64,000 bases of DNA, taken from NCBI RefSeq assembly GCF_900188355.1, contig NZ_FZNX01000001.1, positions 605,754 to 669,753 of the forward strand. The letters run 5' to 3'. The position numbers and the translations under genes are program-made. Under the pieces are notes generated by a model, which had not been told where the DNA came from, ran no database searches, and worked only from the letters and a program-made list of their open reading frames with translations. This DNA comes from Lutibacter flavus. GTDB taxonomy: Bacteria > Bacteroidota > Bacteroidia > Flavobacteriales > Flavobacteriaceae. Below, in pieces: positions 43,078-52,352 of this stretch (within the stretch, counting starts at the first letter, position 1; every line of letters starts with the position of its first letter).

Positions 43078-45405
43078 GTGAATAATTACTTAGAAAACCT
43101 TAACGAATCTCAAAGAGAAGCCGTTGTACATAAAGACGGTCCAATGATAATAATTGCTGGTGCTGGTTCAGGTAAAACGCGAGTTTTAACCTATAGAATT
43201 GCGCATTTAATGAATCAAGGAATTGATCCATTTAATATTTTATCGCTCACATTTACCAACAAAGCCGCACGAGAAATGAAAGATCGTATTGGTACTGTTG
43301 TTGGTTATTCTGAAGCAAAAAACTTATGGATGGGAACTTTTCATTCTGTTTTTGCAAGAATTTTACGTTCTGAAGGTCATCATTTAGGTTTTCCTTCAAA
43401 CTTTACAATTTATGATACTCAGGATTCCGTTCGCCTGATTTCTTCCATTATAAAAGAAATGGCATTGGATAAAGAAATTTATAAGGCTAAAAAGGTTTTA
43501 AGTAGAATTTCTTCTTTTAAAAATAGTTTAATTACGGTTAAGGCTTATTATAACGATCCAGAGTTGAAGGAAGCTGATAAAATGGCGAGACAGCCAAAAA
43601 TGGGTGAAATTTATCATCAATATGTAGAGCGTTGTTTTAAAGCAGGAGCAATGGATTTTGATGATTTATTGCTTAGAACTAACGAATTATTAACACGTTT
43701 TCCAGAAGTTTTAGCAAAATATCAAGATAGGTTTAAATATATTTTGGTTGACGAGTATCAAGATACCAACCATTCTCAATATTTAATAGTTAGAGCATTG
43801 GCAGATCGTTTTCAAAATATTTGCGTGGTAGGTGATGATTCACAAAGTATTTATGCATTTAGAGGGGCTAATATTCAAAATATTTTAAATTTTCAGAAGA
43901 ATTATGATGATGTTAAAATTTTCAAATTAGAACAAAATTATAGGTCAAGTAAAAATATTGTTGAAGCAGCTAATAGTGTTATTGAAAAAAATAAAACAAA
44001 ACTAGATAAAGAAGTTTGGACAGATAATAGTGAAGGTTCCAAAGTAAAAGTGATGCGAACTGTTACGGAAGTAAAAGAAGGTCGATTTGTTGCGAATTCA
44101 ATTTTTGATAATAAAATGAATTTGCAGCTTCAAAATTCTGAATTTGCCGTTTTATATCGTACAAATGCGCAGTCAAGAGCCATTGAAGATGCTTTACGTG
44201 AGAAGGATATTGATTATGTTATTTATGGTGGACTTTCATTTTATCAACGTAAGGAAATTAAAGATATCTTATCCTATTTAAGATTATTGATTAACCCTAA
44301 TGATGAGGAGGCTTTAAAACGTGTAATAAATTACCCTGCAAGAGGAATAGGAGCAACTACACTTGATAAATTATCTGTTGCCGCAAATCATTATAAAAAA
44401 TCAATTTTTGAGCTGCTTTGTAGTTTAAATAAAATTGATCTAAATTTAAATTCAGGAACAAAAACAAAGTTGATAAACTTTGTTACAATGATAAAACATT
44501 TTCAAATTGAAGCGCAATCTAAAAATGCTTTTGATGTAACAGATTTTGTTGTAAAACAAACAAGAATAGTTCAGGAAATTGAAAAAGATGGAACTCCGGA
44601 AGGAGTTAGTAAAGTTGAAAATATTCAGGAATTATTAAACGCAATTAAAAATTTTACTGAAGAGCAGAAAGAGAAAGAAGAAGACGATTCTTTAGCCTTC
44701 TTTTTAGAAGATGCAGCTTTAGCATCGGATTTAGATAAAAAAGCAAAAGATGATTCTCCAAAAGTTTCATTAATGACAATTCACCTGGCAAAAGGATTGG
44801 AATTTCCGTATGTTTATATTGTTGGTTTAGAGGAAAATTTATTTCCATCAGCAATGAGTATGAATACAAGAAGTGAATTAGAGGAGGAGCGTAGATTGTT
44901 TTATGTTGCATTAACAAGAGCAGAAAAACAAGCCTATTTATGTTATTCTCAAAATAGATATCGCTGGGGAAAATTAGTAGATTGTGAACCTAGTAGATTT
45001 TTACAGGAAATAGATGAAAAATATTTGGAGTATTTAACTGTTAAGGCTCCGGAGCCTATACAAAATAAGTTTATTAACGAAGATATTTTTGGAAGTGTTC
45101 CTCAAAATAAGATACGATTTAAAAAGCCAATTCAACGCACTCCAATTAAGAAAAGCACAGCTCCAAAAATTGAATTTCAACCGCCAAAAAACTTAAAAAA
45201 AGTTTCTAAGACTTCGGCTACAAATAGCAACTTGTTCGACAATAATATAGTTGTTGGAAACGTTGTAAATCATACAAAGTTTGGAAAAGGAGAGGTTATT
45301 AGTTTAGAAGGCTCTGGAGCAAACCAAAAAGCAGAAATAAGATTTGCAAGTGTTGGTGTTAAAAAGCTGTTGTTACAGTTTGCTAAGCTTTCAATTATTA
45401 GCTAA
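43078..45405 (+). CDS. pcrA: ATP-dependent DNA helicase of the UvrD/PcrA family
   Basis: The 775-residue SF1A helicase has the Q-motif LNESQREAV, Walker A GAGSGKTR (28-35), FTNKAAREMKDR, DDLL, VDEYQDTN (Walker B), GDDSQSIYAFRGA, LEQNYRSS and the C-terminal VALTRAEKQAYL. UvrD/PcrA enzymes act in nucleotide excision repair, mismatch repair and removal of stalled complexes. The start codon is GTG at 43078; the first ATG would delete conserved sequence. The C-terminal tail ends in a short Tudor-like segment (GNVVNHTKFGKGEVISLEG) as in PcrA. Confidence 0.94.
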   Translation: MNNYLENLNESQREAVVHKDGPMIIIAGAGSGKTRVLTYRIAHLMNQGIDPFNILSLTFTNKAAREMKDRIGTVVGYSEAKNLWMGTFHSVFARILRSEGHHLGFPSNFTIYDTQDSVRLISSIIKEMALDKEIYKAKKVLSRISSFKNSLITVKAYYNDPELKEADKMARQPKMGEIYHQYVERCFKAGAMDFDDLLLRTNELLTRFPEVLAKYQDRFKYILVDEYQDTNHSQYLIVRALADRFQNICVVGDDSQSIYAFRGANIQNILNFQKNYDDVKIFKLEQNYRSSKNIVEAANSVIEKNKTKLDKEVWTDNSEGSKVKVMRTVTEVKEGRFVANSIFDNKMNLQLQNSEFAVLYRTNAQSRAIEDALREKDIDYVIYGGLSFYQRKEIKDILSYLRLLINPNDEEALKRVINYPARGIGATTLDKLSVAANHYKKSIFELLCSLNKIDLNLNSGTKTKLINFVTMIKHFQIEAQSKNAFDVTDFVVKQTRIVQEIEKDGTPEGVSKVENIQELLNAIKNFTEEQKEKEEDDSLAFFLEDAALASDLDKKAKDDSPKVSLMTIHLAKGLEFPYVYIVGLEENLFPSAMSMNTRSELEEERRLFYVALTRAEKQAYLCYSQNRYRWGKLVDCEPSRFLQEIDEKYLEYLTVKAPEPIQNKFINEDIFGSVPQNKIRFKKPIQRTPIKKSTAPKIEFQPPKNLKKVSKTSATNSNLFDNNIVVGNVVNHTKFGKGEVISLEGSGANQKAEIRFASVGVKKLLLQFAKLSIIS

Positions 45406-45468
45406 AATAACATTGTAAAACCAATATTTATATTGTAATTTGCATAAATTAAAAAGAAGAAAAGATAC

Positions 45469-46122
45469 ATGGAATTTGATTTAGAATACAACGGTGAAAG
45501 ACCTCATTTAATTATACCAGAATATGGTAGACATATTCAAAAATTAGTTGATCACTGCATAGCAATAGAAGATGTTGAAGAGCGTAATAAAATGGCAAGA
45601 GCAATTGTTGATGTAATGGGGAATTTACAGCCTCATTTACGTGATGTACCAGATTTTAAACATAAATTATGGGATCAAATTTTTATAATGTCCGATTTTA
45701 AATTGGAAGTTGACTCCCCTTATGAAAAACCAGTAAGAGAAGAATTACAAGCAAAACCAGAACCTTTAGCATATCCTAAATCTGCATCAAAATATAGATT
45801 TTATGGAAACAATATTCAAACGATGATTGATGTTGCTTTAACTTGGGAAGAAAATGAGGCAAGAGAGGCATTGTATTATGCAATTGCTAATCACATGAAA
45901 AAATGCTATTTAAACTGGAATAAAGATACAGTAGATGATGCTGTCATTTTTAAACATTTAATTGATTTGTCTGGTGGGAAAATTGATTTGTCTGATAAGG
46001 GCGAAAAGTTATCAGAAATAAAAGAATTATTACGTAAAAGAAAACCTACTGCAAAATCTTCACATAAAGCATCTGGTAAATCCAGACAAGATTATAAAAA
46101 GAAAAATTATAAATCTAATTAA
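45469..46122 (+). CDS. DUF4290 family protein
   Basis: The 217-residue protein begins MEFDLEYNGERPHLIIPEYG, the conserved start of DUF4290, and has RNIQ-like helices (HIQKLVDHCIAI) and a basic tail (RKRKPTAKSSHKASGKSRQDYKKK) that may bind nucleic acid. The family is restricted to Bacteroidota and has no known function. It lies 2 bases ahead of murA, so the two are co-transcribed; this pairing is common in the phylum. Confidence 0.88.
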   Translation: MEFDLEYNGERPHLIIPEYGRHIQKLVDHCIAIEDVEERNKMARAIVDVMGNLQPHLRDVPDFKHKLWDQIFIMSDFKLEVDSPYEKPVREELQAKPEPLAYPKSASKYRFYGNNIQTMIDVALTWEENEAREALYYAIANHMKKCYLNWNKDTVDDAVIFKHLIDLSGGKIDLSDKGEKLSEIKELLRKRKPTAKSSHKASGKSRQDYKKKNYKSN

Positions 46123-46124
46123 TA

Positions 46125-47432
46125 ATGGCAACATTTGTAATTGAAGGAGGTCATAAACTTAGTGGAGAAATTATTCCTCAAGGAGCTAAGAATGAAGCTT
46201 TACAGGTTATTTGTGCAGTTCTTTTAACAGCAGAAAAAATTACAATTAGTAATATTCCTGATATAAGAGATGTAAATAAACTTATCTACATTTTAGGCAA
46301 ATTAGGAGTTAAAATTGAAAAGGTTAATGGAGATACTTATACTTTTCAATCGGATGATTTAAATTTAAAATACTTAGAATCAGAGCAATTTAAACAAGAT
46401 GGTAGTTCACTAAGAGGTTCTATTATGATTGTTGGTCCATTATTAGCACGTTTTGGAAAAGGTTATATTCCGAGACCTGGTGGTGATAAAATTGGGCGAA
46501 GACGTTTAGATACTCATTTTGAAGGATTTATAAAGCTTGGTGCTTCTTTTAGATATAATAAAGACGAAAAATTTTACGGAGTTGAGGCTGATTTTTTAAC
46601 AGGAACTGATATGCTTTTAGATGAGGCTTCTGTAACAGGTACAGCTAATATTGTGATGGCAGCTGTTATGGCTAAAGGTAAAACTTCAATTTACAATGCG
46701 GCTTGTGAACCTTACTTACAGCAATTGTGTAAAATGCTAAATAGTATGGGCGCAAAAATAAGTGGAGTGGGTTCTAATTTACTTGTTATTGAAGGAGTTG
46801 AGATATTAGGAGGATGCGAACATAGAATTTTACCAGATATGGTTGAAATCGGTAGCTGGATTGGTATGGCTGCAATGACAAAATCTTCTATAACAATTAA
46901 GAATGTTAGTTGGAATGATTTAGGTTTAATTCCTCGTGTATTTCAAAAGATAGGTATTAAATTAGAAAGAAGAGGTGATGATATTTTTATTCCGGAACAA
47001 AAAAGTTATGAAATTCAAAATTTTATTGACGGTTCAATTTTAACAATTTCTGATGCGCCTTGGCCTGGTTTTACACCCGATTTATTAAGTATTATATTGG
47101 TTGTTGCTACACAGGCAAAAGGAAGTGTATTAATACACCAAAAAATGTTTGAAAGCCGTTTGTTCTTTGTAGATAAATTAATAGATATGGGTGCAAAAGT
47201 AATTCTTTGTGATCCACATAGAGCTACAGTAATTGGAATGAATCATGAATCTAGTTTAAAAGCAACGGTTATGACTTCACCTGATATTAGAGCGGGTATT
47301 TCATTATTAATTGCGGCACTTTCTGCTAAAGGTACCAGTACTATTCATAATATTGAACAAATTGATAGAGGTTATCAAAATATAGATACGCGCTTACAAG
47401 CAATTGGAGCAAAAATTACAAGAGTTGAATAA
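46125..47432 (+). CDS. murA: UDP-N-acetylglucosamine 1-carboxyvinyltransferase
   Basis: The 435-residue enzyme transfers enolpyruvate to UDP-GlcNAc, the first committed step of peptidoglycan synthesis. It shows GAKNEALQVICAVLLTAE (20-37), the active-site loop RPGGDKIGRRRLDTH (117-131) and GYENIDTRLQ-like SGYQNIDTRLQ near the end. The residue that is cysteine in most MurA enzymes (Cys115 of E. coli, GGCTIG) is aspartate here (D121). It follows the DUF4290 gene with 2 bases between and ends at a terminator. Confidence 0.95.
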   Translation: MATFVIEGGHKLSGEIIPQGAKNEALQVICAVLLTAEKITISNIPDIRDVNKLIYILGKLGVKIEKVNGDTYTFQSDDLNLKYLESEQFKQDGSSLRGSIMIVGPLLARFGKGYIPRPGGDKIGRRRLDTHFEGFIKLGASFRYNKDEKFYGVEADFLTGTDMLLDEASVTGTANIVMAAVMAKGKTSIYNAACEPYLQQLCKMLNSMGAKISGVGSNLLVIEGVEILGGCEHRILPDMVEIGSWIGMAAMTKSSITIKNVSWNDLGLIPRVFQKIGIKLERRGDDIFIPEQKSYEIQNFIDGSILTISDAPWPGFTPDLLSIILVVATQAKGSVLIHQKMFESRLFFVDKLIDMGAKVILCDPHRATVIGMNHESSLKATVMTSPDIRAGISLLIAALSAKGTSTIHNIEQIDRGYQNIDTRLQAIGAKITRVE

Positions 47433-47451
47433 CGAATATTCAAAATTTTAA

Positions 47452-47477
47452 AAATCCCGCTTAATGCGGGATTTTTT
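47452..47477 (+). terminator. Terminator of the DUF4290-murA operon
   Basis: AAATCCCGC (47452-47460) pairs with GCGGGATTT (47466-47474), followed by a T-run. Confidence 0.9.
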
Positions 47478-47558
47478 ATTGATGTCATATTGGCATAATT
47501 CAAAAAATGGCAATACTTTTGCTGATTATTAAACTGAAAAATTTTTTAGAGAAAAATT

Positions 47559-48086
47559 ATGGGTAAAAAGAAAGATTCAAAGGAAGAAAAAGAATTAAAA
47601 GATAAAGAATCAGTTCAGCAAGAAACGAATGAAATTAGTGTAGAAGAGCAATTAAAAGTTGAAGTTGTTCAAGAAAAAGATAAATTTTTAAGGTTATTTG
47701 CAGAATTTGAAAATTACAAAAAGCGTACCTCAAAGGAACGTATAGAGTTATTTAGAACTGCCAACGAGGAATTAATGACAGCCTTATTACCAATATTAGA
47801 TGATTTTGACAGAGGTCTATCTGAAATGAAAAAAGCAGATGACAAAGAGCTATTGAAAGGAATGGAACTTATAAAAAATAAGTTTTACAATTCTTTAACT
47901 CAAAAAGGTTTAAGTCATATTGAAGTAAAAAATGGTGAAACTTTTGATGTGGAATTACACGAAGCTATTACACAAATTCCAGCTCCAACGGAGGCTTTAA
48001 AAGGGAAAATTATTGATGTTATAGAACAAGGATATAAATTAGGTGATAAAGTAATCAGGTATCCTAGAGTAGTTGTAGGACAATAA
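47559..48086 (+). CDS. grpE: Nucleotide exchange factor GrpE
   Basis: The 175-residue protein has a charged, coiled-coil N-terminus (to about 50), then [34 protein letters not shown] and the C-terminal beta domain [15 protein letters not shown]...[14 protein letters not shown]. GrpE releases ADP from DnaK. It lies 10 bases ahead of dnaJ and forms an operon with it; dnaK is not in the window. Confidence 0.95.
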   Translation: MGKKKDSKEEKELKDKESVQQETNEISVEEQLKVEVVQEKDKFLRLFAEFENYKKRTSKERIELFRTANEELMTALLPILDDFDRGLSEMKKADDKELLKGMELIKNKFYNSLTQKGLSHIEVKNGETFDVELHEAITQIPAPTEALKGKIIDVIEQGYKLGDKVIRYPRVVVGQ

Positions 48087-48096
48087 TAATTATAAA

Positions 48097-49236
48097 ATGA
48101 AGCAAGATTTTTACGAAATATTAGGCATTTCAAAAAATGCAACTCCAGCAGAAATAAAAAAGGGATATAGAAAGATGGCAATAAAATACCATCCTGATAA
48201 AAATCCTGGAGATAAAACAGCAGAAGAAAATTTTAAAAAAGCGGCTGAAGCATATGAAGTTTTAAGCGACGAGAATAAAAAAGCAAGATACGATCAATAT
48301 GGTCATGCAGCATTTGAAAATGGTGGTGGCGCAGGCGGTTTTGGCGGTGGCGGAATGAATATGGATGACATATTTAGTCAGTTTGGAGATATTTTTGGAG
48401 GTGCTTTTGGTGGTGGCGGAGGCGGCTTTGGTGGCTTTGGTGGTGGACAATCTAGAGGTAGAGCTCGTGTAAAAGGGAGTAATCTTAGAATTCGTGTAAA
48501 ACTTACTTTAGAAGAAATTGCAAAAGGTGTTGAAAAGAAAGTTAAAGTTCGTAGGAAAGTAAGTGCACCTGGAGCTACATTTAAAACGTGTACTACTTGT
48601 AATGGAAATGGGCAGGTAATGCGTGTTACCAATACTATTTTAGGGCGTATGCAATCTGCTTCAACTTGTCCAACTTGTCACGGAGCAGGTGAAATATTGG
48701 ATAAAAGACCTAAAAATGCAGATGCACAAGGTTTAGAACAAAAAGAAGAAACAGTTTCTATAAAAATACCGGCAGGTGTTACTGAAGGTGTTCAATTAAA
48801 GGTAAATGGTAAAGGAAATGCTGCCCCTGGAAATAATTCAGTAGATGGGGATTTAATTGTTGTTATAGAAGAAATAAAACATGATACCTTAAAACGTGAA
48901 GGAACAAATTTGCATTATGATTTGTACGTTAATTATTCAGAAGCTGTTTTAGGAATAGATAAAAATATTGATACAGTAAGTGGTAAGGTTAAAATTAAGA
49001 TTGAACCAGGAACTCAATCTGGTAAAATATTAAGATTAAGAGGTAAAGGACTTCCAAGTATAGATCATTATGGAAATGGGGATCTATTGGTACATATAAA
49101 CGTATGGACGCCGCAAAACCTTTCAAAAGAGCAAAAAAAGTTTTTTGAAAAAATGATGAATGATGAAAATTTTACACCAAACCCTTCGAAGTTTGACAAA
49201 TCTTTTTTTGAAAAAGTAAAAGACATGTTTTCATAA
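48097..49236 (+). CDS. dnaJ: Chaperone DnaJ with a single zinc centre
   Basis: The 379-residue protein has the J domain with H32-P33-D34 (YHPDKNPGD), a G/F region (75-118), a cysteine-rich region and the C-terminal client-binding domain ([19 protein letters not shown] onward). Only two CxxCxGxG repeats remain (C165/C168 and C191/C194), against four in E. coli DnaJ, so one zinc site is lost. Such shortened cysteine regions are known to me from other Flavobacteriia. It stimulates DnaK ATPase and is co-transcribed with grpE. Confidence 0.94.
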   Translation: MKQDFYEILGISKNATPAEIKKGYRKMAIKYHPDKNPGDKTAEENFKKAAEAYEVLSDENKKARYDQYGHAAFENGGGAGGFGGGGMNMDDIFSQFGDIFGGAFGGGGGGFGGFGGGQSRGRARVKGSNLRIRVKLTLEEIAKGVEKKVKVRRKVSAPGATFKTCTTCNGNGQVMRVTNTILGRMQSASTCPTCHGAGEILDKRPKNADAQGLEQKEETVSIKIPAGVTEGVQLKVNGKGNAAPGNNSVDGDLIVVIEEIKHDTLKREGTNLHYDLYVNYSEAVLGIDKNIDTVSGKVKIKIEPGTQSGKILRLRGKGLPSIDHYGNGDLLVHINVWTPQNLSKEQKKFFEKMMNDENFTPNPSKFDKSFFEKVKDMFS

Positions 49237-49276
49237 AAAAAGTGTTAATTAATTATTATAATAATTAATTTTAATA

Positions 49277-49284
49277 TATATTTG
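49277..49284 (+). promoter_or_regulatory. -7 element TATATTTG of small RNA copy 2
   Basis: TATATTTG matches TAnnTTTG and ends 1 base before the first hairpin's base AAGTG, so the start is likely a few bases into that stem or just at it. Confidence 0.55.
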
Positions 49285-49285
49285 A

Positions 49286-49367
49286 AGTGTTATTAGTGAA
49301 ATATCTAATAACACTTTTTCTTTTTCATAGCAATTTTCCCACTCAAATTTTGAGTGGGTTTTTTTTT
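49286..49367 (+). ncRNA. Two-hairpin small RNA, copy 2
   Basis: An 11-bp perfect stem, AGTGTTATTAG (49286-49296) with CTAATAACACT (49305-49315), is followed by a U-rich stretch and TTTTTCATAGCAATTT (49321-49336), then by the terminator stem CCCACTC/GAGTGGG (49338-49344 with 49352-49358) and nine T. Copy 1 at 2729-2799 has the same order, the same 16-nt linker and the same CCCAC/GTGGG base of the terminator, but different bases in the first stem. It stands between dnaJ and rnpB, each of which has its own signals. A role in regulation of translation is suggested by the linker (see findings). Confidence 0.65.
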
Positions 49368-49381
49368 ACAATTTAATAGTC

Positions 49382-49389
49382 TATTTTTG
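49382..49389 (+). promoter_or_regulatory. -7 element TATTTTTG of rnpB
   Basis: TATTTTTG fits TAnnTTTG and ends about 9 bases before the first paired base of RNase P RNA. Confidence 0.55.
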
Positions 49390-49397
49390 CAAAAAAA

Positions 49398-49703
49398 AAT
49401 AAGTAGGTCGTCTTATCGCTTTAATTTATTAAAGAGGAAAGTCCGGACACCAAAGAGTAGCATAGCGGATAACATCCGTCCAACGTGAGTTGAGGACAAG
49501 TGCAACAGAAAGCAAGTACAGTTCGGCTGTAGTGAAACCAGGTAAACTCTATGCGGTGAAATGCCACGTATATTGAAATTTTAGAGTCACTCGCTCTATT
49601 TCAAGGGGTAGGCAGCTTGAACTATAAAGTAATTTATAGTCTAGATAAATGATAAGAACTTTTTAAAGTACAGAATCCGGCTTACAGACCTACTTATTTT
49701 TTT
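49398..49703 (+). ncRNA. rnpB: RNase P RNA, class A
   Basis: The sequence AAGTAGGTC at 49401 pairs with GACCTACTT at 49687-49695 to close helix P1. Conserved core blocks are visible: GAGGAAAGTCCGGAC (49434-49448) and ACAGAATCCGGCTTACAG (49670-49687), as in bacterial type A RNase P RNAs. It cuts the 5' leaders off tRNA precursors with the RnpA protein. A T-run after P1 ends the transcript. The total length of about 305 nt is slightly short, as usual in this phylum. Confidence 0.95.
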
Positions 49704-49878
49704 ATCATATTCTTAATATTTACAACGTTTTCGTAGCTGTTTTTTATGTTATTAAAAATATTTGTTGTTATTAATATTTATATCTTTAAAAATGCATTGG
49801 ACATTAGGAATTTTTTAATTCAAAACATCATTTTTTGTACCTTCGCTGAATTAAAATAACTAAACAAAAATTATAGAT

Positions 49879-52143
49879 ATGGCATTTGATATTGAAATGA
49901 TTAAAGGTGTTTACGAAAGAATGGCTGAACGTGTAGATGCTGCACGTAAAATAGTTGGGAAACCCTTAACATTGGCTGAGAAAATATTATACAACCACTT
50001 GTGGGATGGTAAAGCGACTTCTCCTTATCAACGAGGAGTTGATTATGTAGATTTTGCACCGGATCGTATTGCTTGTCAAGATGCGACTGCACAAATGGCA
50101 TTGTTGCAATTTATGCAAGCGGGTAAAAATAAAGTTGCTGTACCTACAACAGTTCACTGTGATCATTTAATCCAAGCTAAAATTGGAGCAGATAAGGATT
50201 TACAAAATGCCTTAAATACGAGTAGTGAAGTTTTTAATTTTTTAGCTTCAGTATCTAATAAATATGGAATTGGATTTTGGAAGCCAGGAGCAGGAATTAT
50301 TCATCAAGTAGTATTAGAAAATTATGCATTTCCTGGAGGAATGATGATTGGTACTGATTCTCACACTGTAAATGCAGGTGGACTTGGTATGATTGCTATT
50401 GGTGTGGGTGGAGCAGATGCAGTGGATGTAATGGCTGGAATGGCTTGGGAATTAAAATTTCCAAAATTAATAGGAATTAAATTAACAGGTAAACTATCTG
50501 GTTGGTCGGCGCCTAAAGATGTTATTTTAAAAGTAGCAGGAATATTAACTGTAAAAGGTGGTACTGGTGCAATTGTTGAATATTTTGGTGAAGGAGCTAA
50601 ATCAATGTCGGCAACTGGGAAAGGTACAATTTGTAATATGGGTGCTGAAATAGGAGCTACAACTTCTACTTTTGGTTATGATGCATCTATTGAGCGTTAT
50701 TTACGTTCAACAGACAGAAGTGAAGTTGCGGATGAAGCTAATAAAATTGCTTCATATTTAACAGGAGATGATGAAGTTTATGCGAATCCTGAAAAATATT
50801 TTGATCAAGTTATTGAAATTAATTTAGATGAGTTAAAACCACATATTAATGGTCCGTTTACACCAGATTTAGCTACTGTTGTTGGAGAAATGACTGAAAA
50901 AGCAACAGCTAATGACTGGCCTTTAAAAGTTGAATGGGGTTTGATTGGTTCTTGTACAAACTCATCTTATGAAGATTTATCAAGAGCAGCTTCTGTTGCA
51001 AAACAAGCCGTTGATAAAAAATTAATTACAAAAGCAGAATTTGGTATAAATCCAGGATCGGAACAAGTGCGTTATACAGCACATAGAGATGGATTGTTAG
51101 ATATTTTTGAAGAATTAAATGCTAAAATCTTTACTAATGCTTGTGGACCTTGCATTGGACAATGGGCTAGAGAAGGAGCTGATAAACAAGAAAAAAATAC
51201 AATTATCCATTCATTTAATCGTAATTTTTCTAAAAGAGCAGATGGAAATCCTAACACACATGCCTTTGTAGCTTCGCCAGAAATGGTTGCTGCAGTTGCA
51301 ATTTCTGGGCGTTTAGATTTTAATCCATTAACTGATAAGTTAATCAATCAAGATGGAGAAGAAGTAATGTTAGAAGAACCTACTGGAATGGAATTACCTC
51401 CAAAAGGATTTGCTGTTGAAGATGCTGGTTACGATGCACCTATTGAAGATGGTTCAGGAGTTAATGTGGTTGTTAGAGATGATTCAGAAAGATTACAATT
51501 GCTTACACCATTTACTCCAATAGGAAGTGATATTAAAGGAGCAAAATTATTAATAAAAGCATTCGGAAAATGTACAACAGACCATATCTCTATGGCAGGT
51601 CCTTGGTTACGATTCCGTGGTCATTTAGATAATATTTCAAACAATTGTTTAATTGGTGCTGTAAATGCCTATGGAAAAGCAACAAATAAAGTTAAAAATC
51701 AATTGACTGGAGAATTTGGAGCGGTTCCAGATACAGCAAGAGCTTATAAAGCAGCTGGAATATATTCAATTGTTGTTGGTGATCATAATTATGGAGAAGG
51801 ATCTTCTCGTGAACACGCAGCAATGGAACCACGTCATTTAGGTGTTGCAGCAGTTATTGTAAAATCATTTGCTCGTATCCATGAAACAAACTTGAAAAAA
51901 CAAGGAATGTTAGGTTTAACGTTTGCAAATGAAGCGGACTATGATTTAATTTTGGAAGATGATACTTTCAACTTTATTGATCTAAATGAATTTGCACCGG
52001 GTAAACAATTAAGTTTAGAAATTGTGCACGCAGATGGATCAAAAGATGTAATAAAATTAAATCATACTTATAACCAAAGTCAAATAGATTGGTACAATGA
52101 AGGTTCAGCATTAAACCTTATTAAAAAGGAGAATGCTCAGTAA
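49879..52143 (+). CDS. acn: Aconitate hydratase
   Basis: The 754-residue enzyme converts citrate to isocitrate in the TCA cycle. It has the mitochondrial-type layout: [55 protein letters not shown] (first cluster cysteine) and ACGPCIGQW (two more), and the swivelling domain with [22 protein letters not shown] and [15 protein letters not shown]. The ATG at 49879 fits the family start. It is transcribed alone and ends at the terminator 52172-52203. Confidence 0.95.
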   Translation: MAFDIEMIKGVYERMAERVDAARKIVGKPLTLAEKILYNHLWDGKATSPYQRGVDYVDFAPDRIACQDATAQMALLQFMQAGKNKVAVPTTVHCDHLIQAKIGADKDLQNALNTSSEVFNFLASVSNKYGIGFWKPGAGIIHQVVLENYAFPGGMMIGTDSHTVNAGGLGMIAIGVGGADAVDVMAGMAWELKFPKLIGIKLTGKLSGWSAPKDVILKVAGILTVKGGTGAIVEYFGEGAKSMSATGKGTICNMGAEIGATTSTFGYDASIERYLRSTDRSEVADEANKIASYLTGDDEVYANPEKYFDQVIEINLDELKPHINGPFTPDLATVVGEMTEKATANDWPLKVEWGLIGSCTNSSYEDLSRAASVAKQAVDKKLITKAEFGINPGSEQVRYTAHRDGLLDIFEELNAKIFTNACGPCIGQWAREGADKQEKNTIIHSFNRNFSKRADGNPNTHAFVASPEMVAAVAISGRLDFNPLTDKLINQDGEEVMLEEPTGMELPPKGFAVEDAGYDAPIEDGSGVNVVVRDDSERLQLLTPFTPIGSDIKGAKLLIKAFGKCTTDHISMAGPWLRFRGHLDNISNNCLIGAVNAYGKATNKVKNQLTGEFGAVPDTARAYKAAGIYSIVVGDHNYGEGSSREHAAMEPRHLGVAAVIVKSFARIHETNLKKQGMLGLTFANEADYDLILEDDTFNFIDLNEFAPGKQLSLEIVHADGSKDVIKLNHTYNQSQIDWYNEGSALNLIKKENAQ

Positions 52144-52171
52144 AAAAGATTAGATTATTATATAAATCATC

Positions 52172-52203
52172 AAAAAAGAGACCTATTTATACGTCTCTTT
52201 TTT
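52172..52203 (+). terminator. Terminator of acn
   Basis: AAAAAAGAGAC (52172-52182) pairs with GTCTCTTTTTT (52193-52203). Confidence 0.88.
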
Positions 52204-52352
52204 GTTTAATATGTAATTGAGAGTGAATTTATTTATATATTTTTAATATAAAGGATTGAATTACAAGGTAAAATAAATTAAATTCCAACGATTTCGTAAA
52301 TATATAATTTGTTTTATATATTTTTTGTAACTTTTTATCATAAATTCGAAAT

